20,696 nt of DNA from JBDRNE01 sp043812935 (GTDB lineage: Bacteria > Omnitrophota > Gorgyraeia > Tantalellales > Tantalellaceae): NCBI GenBank assembly GCA_043812935.1, contig JBDRLO010000030.1:1-20696 (forward strand), written 5' to 3'. The position numbers and the translations under genes are program-made. The notes below the pieces were generated by a model, which was not told the origin of the DNA, ran no database searches, and worked only from the letters and a program-made list of their open reading frames with translations. Positions 1 through 8,681 of the stretch are shown here, piece after piece (position 1 is the stretch's first letter; each line of letters begins with the position of its first letter).

Positions 1-270
1 ACTTGTATTTAAAATCAAGATTCCAATTGAAGTCCCCACACTGTACGCCACTTTGTGTAAAATAGCAAATCATCTTTGCTAACTTTTTTATTACCAACAA
101 CTATTTTCTGAAAAAAATATATAAAATTTCAGAGACGCTTAACCTTATCCAAAAGGGACGGGGGTAGCCCCGAATTAATTTGGCTTAGAGGCCTGTTTGT
201 ACGGGATTTAACCCTTTTATGGCTGTAGTGGGGCGATTTTAAGCCATTACTGCCTCTAATTCAAACTCGA
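1..270. other. Non-coding stretch upstream of truncated comM
   Basis: I see no supported gene here. The reading frame of the following comM fragment is open upstream only as far as a TAG at 226-228, and the extra codons do not resemble the ComM N-terminal domain. There is a small GC hairpin (CGGGG-GTAG-CCCCG) near 160. Because comM sequence begins abruptly at about 277, this segment may be the edge of an insertion or rearrangement that replaced the 5' half of comM. I cannot name the element. Confidence 0.4.
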
Positions 271-1182
271 ATGTCGGATTGCGTTCACAACATCCTTCTT
301 TTAGGTCCGCCGGGATCCGGGAAAAGCATGCTAGCAAAACGTTTTCCTTCTATCCTGCCGGATCTCTCGCTCAAGGAAGCACTTGAAACAACTAATGTTT
401 ACAGTGTAACCGGCCGGACAAAAAACTCCGGCCTGCTGCGGGAACGGCCTTTCCGTTCCCCGCACCACACAATCTCATACGCGGGAATGGCAGGAGGCGG
501 ATCCTATCCCCTCCCTGGAGAAATCAGCCTGGCTCACAATGGAGTACTTTTCCTTGACGAGTTCCCTGAATTCCGGCGTGACGTTTTAGAAACGCTGCGT
601 CAACCTCTCGAATCCGGAAAAATAACAATAACAAGGGCACAGCGTTCACTTCAATATCCGTCACGTTTTGTCCTTATCGCTGCAATGAACCCATGCCCAT
701 GCGGGTATTTTACGGACCAGCGAAAAAAATGCCAATGTTCGCCTTACCAGATACAACGTTATCTTTCAAAAATATCAGGGCCTCTTTTAGACCGGATTGA
801 TTTGCACCTTGAAGTCCCCCGGCTTGATTACGAAGATTTATCAAAAAAAAGGACAGGCGAACATTCCGCTGATATAAAAAAACGCGTTATCAGAGCGCAT
901 GAATTACAAAAAAACAGGTTCAAGAATAAAAAAACACCGCCGGAAAAGTATAATGCATACATGACTCAAAAAGAAATCGAAACCTTTTGTCCGCTATCAT
1001 CTGAAGCTGAACTATTGCTCAAAAAAGCAATAGTTGAACTCGGCATCAGTGCGCGTGCTTACGATAAAATATTAAAAATATCGAGAACAATCGCTGACCT
1101 GGCAGGTTCTGAAACGATAGATACCCCGCATATTTCCGAGGCAATTGGATACCGTTCGCTGGACAAAAATTTGTGGGTATGA
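271..1182 (+). CDS. comM: ComM/YifB-type Mg-chelatase-like AAA+ ATPase, N-terminally truncated (probable gene remnant)
   Basis: The 303 residues match the ATPase half of the ComM/YifB family, whose members are AAA+ helicases linked to branch migration during natural transformation. Visible motifs are Walker A GPPGSGKS (residues 12-19), Walker B GVLFLDEFPEF (around 91-101), the family signature AAMNPCPCGYF, and a C-terminal helical Mg-chelatase_C region with ARAYDKILKISRTIADL. Family proteins are about 500 residues and carry an N-terminal Lon-protease-like domain before the conserved A-G-G-H-N just ahead of Walker A. Here only H-N survives (C-V-H-N-I-L-L-L), so about 200 residues are missing. 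ATG 271 is simply the first in-frame start and has no convincing Shine-Dalgarno sequence. The ATPase may be intact, but lack of the N-terminal domain makes full function doubtful. It converges on the HAMP gene across a hairpin. Confidence 0.85.
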   Translation: MSDCVHNILLLGPPGSGKSMLAKRFPSILPDLSLKEALETTNVYSVTGRTKNSGLLRERPFRSPHHTISYAGMAGGGSYPLPGEISLAHNGVLFLDEFPEFRRDVLETLRQPLESGKITITRAQRSLQYPSRFVLIAAMNPCPCGYFTDQRKKCQCSPYQIQRYLSKISGPLLDRIDLHLEVPRLDYEDLSKKRTGEHSADIKKRVIRAHELQKNRFKNKKTPPEKYNAYMTQKEIETFCPLSSEAELLLKKAIVELGISARAYDKILKISRTIADLAGSETIDTPHISEAIGYRSLDKNLWV

Positions 1183-1212
1183 AAACATATTAGAAAAGGA
1201 TAATTGTGTAAC

Positions 1213-1234
1213 GGACAGGCACGGGGGCCTGTCC
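1213..1234. repeat. Dispersed hairpin repeat, copy A (GGACAGGC / GCCTGTCC)
   Basis: An 8-bp perfect inverted repeat, GGACAGGC and GCCTGTCC, with a 6-nt loop ACGGGG. It is preceded by TGTAAC and followed by CTAC. It lies between two convergent genes (comM remnant and HAMP gene). The same hairpin with the same flanks recurs at 5378, 8682 and 20592. There is no immediate T-run, so a terminator role is not evident. Confidence 0.8.
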
Positions 1235-1269
1235 CTACATGTTTTGATTTTTTTCTAAAATTTACCGGT

Positions 1270-1806
1270 TCAGGAAAGCTGACGCACTTCGGCTTTGATT
1301 TTTTCAGAAACATCCGAAGAAACTCCGCTTTTATCAAGAGTATCCTCTATTTCTTTTATTATAATGTCCTTTTGTTCTTTCTTTTTACGTAATTCTTGAC
1401 ATAATTCAGTTAGTTTTCCAGCCACATCTTTCAATTCATCCTTTTTCCTCAATTTTATATCCCTAGAATAATCACCCTCTTTAAGAGAATCCAGATATTT
1501 GTTTATTCGATAAATAGGCCCCGCAATTCTATGTGACAAAAATATTCCTATTATCACAAAAATAGGAGTAATCAACAACATCCGTATTATGAGAGCCATA
1601 TTCGCGTCATGAAAGATATAAACCAGCCTGCTGCGCGGATAAACATTTGCCAATTTCTCACCTAAAGTTACCCAGGTTGTCCAATAAACGGTATATCCGG
1701 CAACTGCCGCGCCTATATAAATAAAAAGCAGAATGTACAAAATATACTTAAGCTGAAACCCCACAAGCACAATATAGCGTTTCCTTCTGAATTTTTTGTT
1801 CGCCAT
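1270..1806 (-). CDS. Two-TM membrane protein with HAMP domain
   Basis: 178 residues. A basic N-terminus is followed by a first membrane segment (about 19-41), a short extracytoplasmic loop of about 30 residues, a second membrane segment (about 72-93) and a HAMP linker (about 93-145) with the typical H-R-I-A-G-P-I-Y-R start and a D-E-L pattern. A charged helical tail that could form a coiled coil completes the protein. There is no methyl-accepting, kinase or cyclase output domain, so any signal must pass to a partner or the protein is structural. The start is supported by a strong ribosome site, GGAGG, about 5 nt before the ATG. It is the last gene of a cluster with the PDZ gene (35 nt upstream) and the FecR gene. 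Many HAMP proteins are annotated as chemotaxis-like; I see no basis for a chemotaxis role. Confidence 0.8.
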   Translation of the reverse strand: MANKKFRRKRYIVLVGFQLKYILYILLFIYIGAAVAGYTVYWTTWVTLGEKLANVYPRSRLVYIFHDANMALIIRMLLITPIFVIIGIFLSHRIAGPIYRINKYLDSLKEGDYSRDIKLRKKDELKDVAGKLTELCQELRKKKEQKDIIIKEIEDTLDKSGVSSDVSEKIKAEVRQLS

Positions 1807-1841
1807 TTATTCCTCCGTTATTGTAGTATCGCAACCTTAAG

Positions 1842-2846
1842 TTAAAATACTGTTTTCGTCTTTTTTAGATTTTTCCAAATAACTACGTCTCTCTTTATTT
1901 TTAGAAGAAGCAGTTCGGATTTTCGCGAATTTATTATACTGTCCACTTCCTGAATTGTTATATATCTAACGGACTGCCCCTGCACCTCTAATATTATGTC
2001 ATCTTTTTGGATTCCTGCCAAGTACGCTGCGCCGTTAACGTCTAAATCTTCAACAACTAGCCCTTCCATTTCCGAATACCCAAATTTCATCCCGGCTTTA
2101 TTCCCATATTTTTCTGATGAATCTTTTAGATCTATTTTATAATCCCGCTCAATTGTAATCTGAATATCCATTAACGGGCTAAGCAACTTGTTCAGAATTT
2201 CTTCGGAATCCATATAACCGGCAGACCTTCCCCAGGCCGCAAGGATTATATCTCCTTTTTTTACACCGGCTTTTGCCGCGGACGAAGCCGGAACCACCTC
2301 CGTAACTACTGAATTCTGCTGCACTTTAGACAGAACTAAGCCAAGAGTATCTTTTACTTTCTGAGTTTTGTCCTCTGCTATACTTTCCTGAACAATGCCT
2401 TGTCTTTCCTTTTCTCCTTCATTCATTTTCTGAACATGGTCCAATTTCTGCCGCCGGTCTGAATTGATAACATAAACTCCTACATAATGAAGGCCTTCTC
2501 TGGCTTTTTTATATTCAGGATTAATTTCAAGAGCTTTGCTGTAATAATAATACGCCTTTCTAAACTGCTCTTTATCCTGATAATACTCGGCAAGGCTAAC
2601 AAGATTCTGCTCTTCCCGGTCATATATAAGCTGATCAATATCTTCCCGCATAATAAGTTTTTCACCGTCCATAGTTGACACAACTATTCTGTCTTTAAAC
2701 GATTCAACCACTACACCTTTTACGGGTTCATCATTTTTCAGAACAATAGTATCAGCATATGCTTTGTTACAAATTATTGTTATTGCAAAAATAAACAAAA
2801 AAACCGCAATTCTAATACAACATCTTTTAAAATTAATAAATCCCAT
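1842..2846 (-). CDS. Secreted TPR and double-PDZ domain protein
   Basis: 334 residues. The N-terminus is a signal peptide (hydrophobic core about 11-26, likely cleavage after A-Y-A at 31). A short beta-rich segment (V-L-K-N-D-E-P-V-K-G-V-V-V, about 35-75) is followed by a TPR-like pair of helices (about 79-120, with Y-Y-Y-S-K-A-L-E-I-N-P-E-Y). After a charged linker come two PDZ domains at about 166-236 (G-V-K-K-G-D-I-I-L) and 251-320 (L-A-G-I-Q-K-D-D-I-I-L). No protease domain is present, so this is not a DegP- or CtpA-type enzyme. A periplasmic or envelope-bound scaffold is the likely role. The start lies 2 nt after the FecR gene stop, with a weak AGGT ribosome site, which indicates translational coupling within an operon. 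Confidence 0.85.
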   Translation of the reverse strand: MGFINFKRCCIRIAVFLFIFAITIICNKAYADTIVLKNDEPVKGVVVESFKDRIVVSTMDGEKLIMREDIDQLIYDREEQNLVSLAEYYQDKEQFRKAYYYYSKALEINPEYKKAREGLHYVGVYVINSDRRQKLDHVQKMNEGEKERQGIVQESIAEDKTQKVKDTLGLVLSKVQQNSVVTEVVPASSAAKAGVKKGDIILAAWGRSAGYMDSEEILNKLLSPLMDIQITIERDYKIDLKDSSEKYGNKAGMKFGYSEMEGLVVEDLDVNGAAYLAGIQKDDIILEVQGQSVRYITIQEVDSIINSRKSELLLLKIKRDVVIWKNLKKTKTVF

Positions 2847-2848
2847 TT

Positions 2849-3646
2849 TTACCTGCTTATTGTTTTAGGTTTATATCTCAATCTTTGTTTATACAAATAT
2901 TCCAAAAGATCTGTTTGGTCTTTTTTGGAAGTAGAGACATCGCTATCTCCCTCTGCATACTCCGTCTCCAAGTTTAATATATCAGCCGATTCCGCGCGTT
3001 CGTCCTTCTGTTCAACCTTAGCTAAATGATGCGCCATAACCTGCTCTTTAAACCACGGAACAGCATTGTCCGGCAAAGACTCTATCTCACCGGGATCTTC
3101 AAAAGTCAATGTTTTCCGTTTATAACCTTCCTCAATCCAGTATTTCTTTTTTTCTACTTCCCCTTCGGGGTTTATTCCGCAAACAAAAACTCTATTATCA
3201 AATACAACCACATTAGTATACGACCCGTCACTTGCCGCCCCCCATCCGCTGTTCAAAGATTCAGTCACAACTGACGGCGTTAAAACTCGAAAAGTTTCTC
3301 CTTTTGACACATTTTCAAGAATAGCATATATTTCGCCTCTTAACAACTGTACCTTAAAATATCCATCCATCCGTATTACAATTAAGCTTTTTTCTTCTAT
3401 GGTAATTACGTTATCCGCCTGTCTATCAAAGGCAATGGTCACCGAAGAATTCGCACCGGTTTTTATCCAATCTCCGGCATGAAGTATCATGTCTTTTTCG
3501 CATTTAACGCCTACATTGCTATCTTTAGGTACAACTTTGACATCGCCATTTAAGGAAAAAACCGACACAACATCATTCTCTCCCGATGCAAATGCTGAAT
3601 TTAATAAAACAGTAATTAATAGTACTGGGACTAATATTTTTTGCAT
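2849..3646 (-). CDS. Secreted FecR-domain protein
   Basis: 265 residues from the chosen start. A short signal peptide (1-20, N-S-A-F-A) precedes a FecR-type domain (about 28-140) with the usual order: a G-D-V-K-V strand, D-M-I-L-H-A-G-D-W-I-K-T-G, then a V-Q-L-L-R-G-E-I-Y motif and V-L-T-P-S-V-V. The C-terminal 80 residues are charged and probably flexible. FecR domains of this secreted kind are common in envelope proteins and need not signal to a sigma factor; I see no sigma factor or TonB receptor nearby. An upstream in-frame ATG at 3718 would add 24 residues. I prefer 3646 because it places the signal peptide at the N-terminus and because a TATAAT box at 3698-3703 would put the transcript start downstream of 3718. 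It is the first gene of the FecR-PDZ-HAMP cluster. Confidence 0.8.
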   Translation of the reverse strand: MQKILVPVLLITVLLNSAFASGENDVVSVFSLNGDVKVVPKDSNVGVKCEKDMILHAGDWIKTGANSSVTIAFDRQADNVITIEEKSLIVIRMDGYFKVQLLRGEIYAILENVSKGETFRVLTPSVVTESLNSGWGAASDGSYTNVVVFDNRVFVCGINPEGEVEKKKYWIEEGYKRKTLTFEDPGEIESLPDNAVPWFKEQVMAHHLAKVEQKDERAESADILNLETEYAEGDSDVSTSKKDQTDLLEYLYKQRLRYKPKTISR

Positions 3647-3697
3647 ATTATAGATATGGATATAATTCTTTTTAGATAGACTAATATTAAAATTTTT

Positions 3698-3703
3698 ATT
3701 ATA
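3698..3703 (-). promoter_or_regulatory. Possible -10 box (TATAAT) upstream of the FecR gene
   Basis: A perfect TATAAT on the minus strand lies about 50 nt before the preferred FecR start in the 125-nt gap after lnt. No good -35 hexamer sits 16-18 nt upstream, so this is tentative. It suggests that the three-gene envelope cluster can be transcribed separately from lnt. Confidence 0.35.
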
Positions 3704-3771
3704 CTTTACCTGATACACATAATCATTGCAAATTACCGCATCTTTTACTTACAATTAAAACTTTTAACTTT

Positions 3772-5298
3772 TTATCTTTCGTCTTTCTTTGCCATTTTTT
3801 CCACAATCAAAAGACAAAGAAGCGCCCCCATGCTAAAAAACACAAAAACATCGCCATATAAAGTATAATATGACCGTCCTATATGCGTAGTAATATCATG
3901 AGTAGCTATTCCACTGACAAAAATTTCGCTTCCATCCTCATTGACCGTTTTAAGGATCTCTCCGGTTGAATCAATAAACCCCGACACACCGGTATTAGCG
4001 GCTCGTATTAAGGGCACCCTATTTTCAATTGCCCTAAAAACCGATGCTTGTAAATGCTGACGCGCGGCCGCGGTTTTCCCGAACCACGCGTCATTAGTAA
4101 TATTCACCACAAATTCCGCGCCTTGTTTCACTAAATTTCTTGTAATGTAAGGAAAAATGTCTTCAAAACAAATCAAAACTCCAAATTTGTAAAACTTAGT
4201 CATCCTTGTTTTCGCCTGGTCTGTTGAACCTAATCTTATGGACTTTACTGAAAAAATATTGTAATTATCTCCATGGCTGAAATCCCCTATTGGTTTATCA
4301 ATATAATCCCGTAAAAATGAAAAAGATTTTTTAAAAGGTATATACTCCCCGAAAGGAACAAGATGGGTTTTTCTGTATATCCCGGCTATTCCTCCTTCTT
4401 TATCAAACAACATAGCGCTGTTAAAATAATCATCGTTTTCTTTCCTTACAACACCCAAGAGAAGAGATGTTTTATTTTTTTTAGTAAATTCTGAAATTTC
4501 CGAAACATCATTAACTTGCTCAAGCAGATAAGGATACGACGTTTCGGGCCAGATTATCAAATTCGGATTGGCTTCAATGGTTTTTTCGGTTAAATCCATG
4601 TATTTATTTATAATCTCTTCAGCATAAGCACTATCCCATTTTAATTGTTGTGGTATATTCCCCTGTACAACGCTTACACGCAACCCATTCTCAACATAAT
4701 AATTATTAAATTTATAAATACTATAGGAAATGGACATTATTACAAATATCAAAGCCACGGCCATATATGTAACTCTCTTTTTTGCCCTGAGAAATAACGC
4801 CGCTATTGCGGCATTAAAGATAACCAAGAGAAATGACACTCCGTATACCCCGGTAAAATCAGCTATTTGTATAAGATTAAGATTTTGATACTGCGTGTAC
4901 CCCAGATATCCCCAAGGAAAACCCGTAAAAAGAAATCCCCGCGTAAATTCAAGGATTACCCAAACAAATGGAAGTATTAAAAAATCCATTGATAACTTAA
5001 AAACAAAACGCGTACAAATCCCGAAAACCCCGAAAAACAAAGACAAAAAAATAACCAGAACTATCATCCCCGGAACAGTGACATTAACAAGCCAATATAA
5101 AAGTCCGCTAAAAAAAACAATTCCCGATAAAAACCCATAGAAAAAAGATTCTTTAAAACTGTTTTGTGATTTGAAAACTAAAAAAAACGGGACAAGACAC
5201 ACCCACCCCAAAAACGTAAGTTCATACGGCGGAAACGCTAAAAAAGAAAGCGCGCCCGATAAAACAGCAAGTGATATTTTTACAAACCGATTCTTCAT
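3772..5298 (-). CDS. lnt: Apolipoprotein N-acyltransferase
   Basis: 508 residues, the usual length. Lnt transfers an acyl chain from phospholipid to the N-terminal cysteine of lipoproteins in the inner membrane, the last step of lipoprotein maturation. The N-terminal 195 residues are a run of hydrophobic segments with the family motifs A-F-P-P-Y (22-25 region) and G-F-P-W-G-Y-L-G-Y. A nitrilase-like domain follows, with the catalytic triad recognisable as E252 (W-P-E-T-S), K310 (R-K-T-H-L-V-P-F-G-E-Y-I-P) and C377 (L-I-C-F-E-D), plus N-D-A-W-F-G and R-A-A-N-T-G. A final membrane segment is near 480-500. The start has only a weak ribosome site. The gene follows secA after 99 nt that contain hairpin repeat B. 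Its presence implies a diderm with outer-membrane lipoproteins. Confidence 0.97.
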   Translation of the reverse strand: MKNRFVKISLAVLSGALSFLAFPPYELTFLGWVCLVPFFLVFKSQNSFKESFFYGFLSGIVFFSGLLYWLVNVTVPGMIVLVIFLSLFFGVFGICTRFVFKLSMDFLILPFVWVILEFTRGFLFTGFPWGYLGYTQYQNLNLIQIADFTGVYGVSFLLVIFNAAIAALFLRAKKRVTYMAVALIFVIMSISYSIYKFNNYYVENGLRVSVVQGNIPQQLKWDSAYAEEIINKYMDLTEKTIEANPNLIIWPETSYPYLLEQVNDVSEISEFTKKNKTSLLLGVVRKENDDYFNSAMLFDKEGGIAGIYRKTHLVPFGEYIPFKKSFSFLRDYIDKPIGDFSHGDNYNIFSVKSIRLGSTDQAKTRMTKFYKFGVLICFEDIFPYITRNLVKQGAEFVVNITNDAWFGKTAAARQHLQASVFRAIENRVPLIRAANTGVSGFIDSTGEILKTVNEDGSEIFVSGIATHDITTHIGRSYYTLYGDVFVFFSMGALLCLLIVEKMAKKDER

Positions 5299-5377
5299 AA
5301 TATTATTTTTGGTTATTTGCCTTCGAAATTCTGTATTATATCTTTAATCTAAAAACGTGCTTCATGTTACGTGTAAC

Positions 5378-5397
5378 GGGACAGGCATGCCTGTCCC
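5378..5397. repeat. Dispersed hairpin repeat, copy B (20-bp perfect palindrome)
   Basis: GGGACAGGCATGCCTGTCCC is a perfect 20-bp palindrome that abuts the secA stop codon. It is preceded by ACGTGTAAC and an ACGTG-rich stretch from about 5355, as in copy C. It shares the GGACAGGC/GCCTGTCC arms with copies A and D but has almost no loop. It could form a hairpin in the secA 3' end, but no T-run follows on the minus strand. Confidence 0.8.
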
Positions 5398-8300
5398 CTA
5401 CCTTCCGCAGCACTTTTTATATTTTTTCCCGCTTCCGCACGGACAAGGATCATTGCGTCCGATTTTTGCCCCTTTTGCTGATTCTCCAGGCTTGACACCG
5501 GCACTTTTTGGACGAACACTCATATTTTTTGCCCCCGCATCATAGATACCGTCCTGCCCTGCTGATGACATCCCAATCGCTGAATAATTTCTATGTTCAA
5601 AAACCTCTTTTTCCGGCTGAAACACATTCTTCCGATATTGTTCTTCCGCGGCGGATATTTTCATAATCTTTTCAGCGGTTTCCTCATCTATTTTCACCAT
5701 AAGCTCTGTAAACATCTTAAACGCTTCGTGCTGAAATTCTATAAGCGGGTCTTTTTGCGCGTACGCCCGCCACGATATACCTTCTCTCAAATCATCAACT
5801 TCCCTAAGATACTCTTTCCAGTTAGAATCTATCGTTGAAAGCATAACCAGTTTTTCAAGGTCTCTCATCCGTTCTTCACCAATAAACTTTTCACGCGCGA
5901 TATACCCGGCACGCGCTTTTTCTAAAACAATTTTTAAAACTTCTTCAGCTGATTTACCCTGAATCAAATCCTGTCTTATATTTATCGCGTAACGATACAT
6001 TACCTGATGCGCAAAGTTTTCCATTTCCCAAGAGGCTTCATCCATCCCCATTAAAAGCGGTTCGATTCCCACGGTTAAACATTCAAAAAACTCTTCCTTT
6101 AAATCTTTTTCCGTTAAAACCATCTGCCGTCTTTTATATATAACTTCCCTCTGTTGACTCATCACATTATCATATTTCAGCAGATGTTTTCTTATCTCAA
6201 AATTCTGCGCCTCTACACGCCTTTGAGCCGTCCTTATCGCGCTTGTAACTAACGGGTTTTCAATAACTTCGCCGTCTTCCATACCCAACCGGTCCATAAT
6301 GTTTTTTATTCTGTCTGAACCAAAAATCCTCATAAGATCATCTTCAAGTGAAAGATAAAACCTGCTGGAACCGGGATCGCCTTGTCTGCCTGAACGTCCG
6401 CGCAGCTGATTGTCTATTCTCCTCGCTTCGTGCCGTTCTGTCCCTATTACATAAAGCCCGCCGGCATCTAAAACTTTTTTCTTTTCTTCTTCTATTTCTT
6501 TTTTCGCGTCTGCCAGAAACTTTTCAAACGCTTTTTCTTTCTGATCAGGATCATCAATACTCAATTTTTCGAGAGCATCATGCGCAAGGTTCTCAGCGTT
6601 ACCCCCCAGAAGAATATCCGTTCCCCGGCCGGCCATGTTAGTTGCTATTGTAACCGCTCCATAGCGTCCGGCTTGGGCAATTATACTCGCTTCCCTTTCA
6701 TGGTATTTCGCGTTCAGCACATTATGTTTTATACCTCGAGATTCAAGTTTTTTACTTAACCTTTCGGATTTTTCGATAGAAACCGTGCCAACCAATATTG
6801 GGCATCCTTTAGTATGGCATTCTATAATTTCGTCAACAACCGCGTTAAATTTTTCACGTTCAGTTTTGTAAATACGATCCGGCATATTAACACGTTTCAA
6901 CTCTTCATTCGGCGGAACTTGTATAACCGGTAAAAGATAAATGTTTTCAAATTCAGCTTCTTCGGTTTTTGCTGTTCCTGTCATTCCGCTTAATTTATCA
7001 TACATTCGAAAATAATTCTGAAGCGTAATTGTCGCTAAAGTCTGGCTTTCCCGCTGAACCTCCACCTGTTCCTTCGCTTCAATTGCTTCATGTATACCGT
7101 CTGAAAACCTCCGGCCCGGCATCATTCTTCCCGTAAAACTATCCACAATCACAATCTTGTTATCTTTGACCACATAATCAACGTCTTTTTCGAATAATAT
7201 ATATGCTTTCAATAATTGTTTTACACTTTCCACTTTTCTCTGCTGATCCGCATAAGCAGCAACTAACTTTGTTTCCTGCGCGGTTTTTTCTTCTTCCGGA
7301 ATATCTTCATCCGCTAACTCCGCGAGTTTGGCTTCTATATCATCCAACATAAACTCTATGCCATATTTATCCTGCATCATGTTTTGGCCTTTGGCGCTAA
7401 AAGTCGCTTCTTTTGTTTTTTCATCAAAAACATAAAAAAGCTCTTCTAAAAGCTCATGCCGTTCTTTTTCCATAACTTTCCCGTCTAAAAGCGACTGCGC
7501 TTTATCAAACAGCTTCTTCGCTTCAACGTTTTTCATAATAATATCCAGAAAATCTCTGTTTTTGGGATCAGCTTTGTGTATCAGATATAACAATTGCCCG
7601 GAAGATTCTTTTTCTCCAGACTGCATATTTTTTCGGAATTCCGTGAGATAATCATTAATCAAACGTCTTTGGCTTCTTACAACTTCCTGAACAACAGGCC
7701 GCATATGATCATATGCCTCATTTGTTTCATTTACCGGGCCGGATATTATAAGCGGCGTTCTTGCTTCATCAATCAGAATACTATCTACTTCGTCAATAAT
7801 CGCAAAAGCCGAATGTCCCTGAACCATGTCATTTTTATCCGTAACCATATTATCTCTTAAATAATCAAAACCAAACTCGTTATTGGTTCCATAAACCACA
7901 TCGCACGCGTATGCTATTTTTCTTTCATCAGGACTCATATCATTCTGGATAACGCCTGTTTTAAGTCCCAAAAAACCATATACCGGCCCCATCCAATCTG
8001 AATCACGTTTTGCCAAATAATCATTTACCGTAACAACATGCGCACTTTCCCCTGTAAGCGCGTTTAAACATACCGGTAAAGTTGCTACAAGCGTTTTTCC
8101 CTCACCCGTTACCATTTCAGCGATTTTTCCATGATGAAGCACAATCCCGCCAACAAGCTGAACATCAAAATGCCTAAGGCCTATTGTACGTTTAGACGCT
8201 TCCCGGACAATAGCAAATATTTCAGGGATTTTATCGTTCAATATACTGTTTTTAGCTTCTTTTAAACGTTTTTTTTGCTTGTTCCTCTCGGTTTCAGATG

Positions 8301-8523
8301 CCGCGGTATTTATTCGCTGTTTAATATCTTCAACTTCCGGTTTTATTTTTGCATATTCTGAAATTGTGTTTTGTTTTAACTCTTTATATTTATTTCTTAT
8401 TTCATCATCCGACAATAAAGAAAACCTATTTTCTAATTCATTCGTTTTTTGAATCAGAAAATCTAATTTTTTTAATTCCCTTTCATTCTGTGTTCCAAAA
8501 AGTTTCTTAATTAATCCAAACAT
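5398..8523 (-). CDS. secA: Preprotein translocase ATPase SecA
   Basis: 1041 residues. SecA drives protein export through SecYEG by ATP hydrolysis. The order is typical: NBD1 with Walker A M-V-T-G-E-G-K-T (137-144), D-E-V-D (244-247) and R-T-P-L-I-I-S-G; the preprotein cross-linking domain; V-D-S-F-T-G-R-M-M-P-G-R-R-F-S-D-G-I-H-E-A; Y-D-K-L-S-G-M-T-G-T-A; NBD2 with G-R-G-T-D-I-L-L-G-G-N and L-R-G-R-S-G-R-Q-G-D; the helical domains; and a C-terminal zinc motif C-P-C-G-S-G-K-K-Y-K-K-C-C. It is about 140 residues longer than the E. coli protein, mainly from an insertion at about 280-440, of a kind I also associate with Bacteroidetes-type SecA. I chose the ATG at 8523 (M-F-G-L-I-K-K-L-F-G) over the longer frame from 8565 because AAGGAG (8532-8537) is well placed before it and it matches the family N-terminus. 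Confidence 0.98.
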   Translation of the reverse strand: MFGLIKKLFGTQNERELKKLDFLIQKTNELENRFSLLSDDEIRNKYKELKQNTISEYAKIKPEVEDIKQRINTAASETERNKQKKRLKEAKNSILNDKIPEIFAIVREASKRTIGLRHFDVQLVGGIVLHHGKIAEMVTGEGKTLVATLPVCLNALTGESAHVVTVNDYLAKRDSDWMGPVYGFLGLKTGVIQNDMSPDERKIAYACDVVYGTNNEFGFDYLRDNMVTDKNDMVQGHSAFAIIDEVDSILIDEARTPLIISGPVNETNEAYDHMRPVVQEVVRSQRRLINDYLTEFRKNMQSGEKESSGQLLYLIHKADPKNRDFLDIIMKNVEAKKLFDKAQSLLDGKVMEKERHELLEELFYVFDEKTKEATFSAKGQNMMQDKYGIEFMLDDIEAKLAELADEDIPEEEKTAQETKLVAAYADQQRKVESVKQLLKAYILFEKDVDYVVKDNKIVIVDSFTGRMMPGRRFSDGIHEAIEAKEQVEVQRESQTLATITLQNYFRMYDKLSGMTGTAKTEEAEFENIYLLPVIQVPPNEELKRVNMPDRIYKTEREKFNAVVDEIIECHTKGCPILVGTVSIEKSERLSKKLESRGIKHNVLNAKYHEREASIIAQAGRYGAVTIATNMAGRGTDILLGGNAENLAHDALEKLSIDDPDQKEKAFEKFLADAKKEIEEEKKKVLDAGGLYVIGTERHEARRIDNQLRGRSGRQGDPGSSRFYLSLEDDLMRIFGSDRIKNIMDRLGMEDGEVIENPLVTSAIRTAQRRVEAQNFEIRKHLLKYDNVMSQQREVIYKRRQMVLTEKDLKEEFFECLTVGIEPLLMGMDEASWEMENFAHQVMYRYAINIRQDLIQGKSAEEVLKIVLEKARAGYIAREKFIGEERMRDLEKLVMLSTIDSNWKEYLREVDDLREGISWRAYAQKDPLIEFQHEAFKMFTELMVKIDEETAEKIMKISAAEEQYRKNVFQPEKEVFEHRNYSAIGMSSAGQDGIYDAGAKNMSVRPKSAGVKPGESAKGAKIGRNDPCPCGSGKKYKKCCGR

Positions 8524-8588
8524 ATATCTATCTCCTTGATTTGCGTTGCACGTCGCAGGTACCACGTTTCACGTCAAGAACATCCTAT

Positions 8589-8611
8589 CCATCTTCCCAA
8601 AGGGAAGATGG
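8589..8611. repeat. Perfect 10-bp inverted repeat upstream of secA
   Basis: CCATCTTCCC, a 3-nt AAA loop, then GGGAAGATGG. It directly abuts the longer palindrome at 8612-8643 and lies about 70-90 nt before the secA start codon, within a 179-nt prfB-secA gap that is almost entirely repetitive or palindromic. Confidence 0.85.
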
Positions 8612-8643
8612 TACCTCTGCTGTTTTGCAAAACAGCAGAGGTA
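8612..8643. repeat. Perfect 32-bp palindrome upstream of secA
   Basis: Each arm is 16 bases, TACCTCTGCTGTTTTG and its exact complement, with no spacer. As RNA it would form a very stable stem in the secA leader. It sits between the 10-bp inverted repeat and an ACGTG/TTAC-rich stretch ending in hairpin copy C. No T-run follows on either strand, so this is not a simple terminator. Confidence 0.85.
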
Positions 8644-8681
8644 AACGTGTTGCTTGTAACGTGCTACTTGCTGCGTGTTAC

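Noticed and set aside
1204..1392. Small open frame spanning hairpin copy A
   Set aside because: It overlaps the 3' end of the HAMP gene and reads through the hairpin repeat; no ribosome site or family resemblance.
8589..8643. Palindromes upstream of secA as rho-independent terminators of prfB
   Set aside because: No T-run follows either stem in the direction of transcription.
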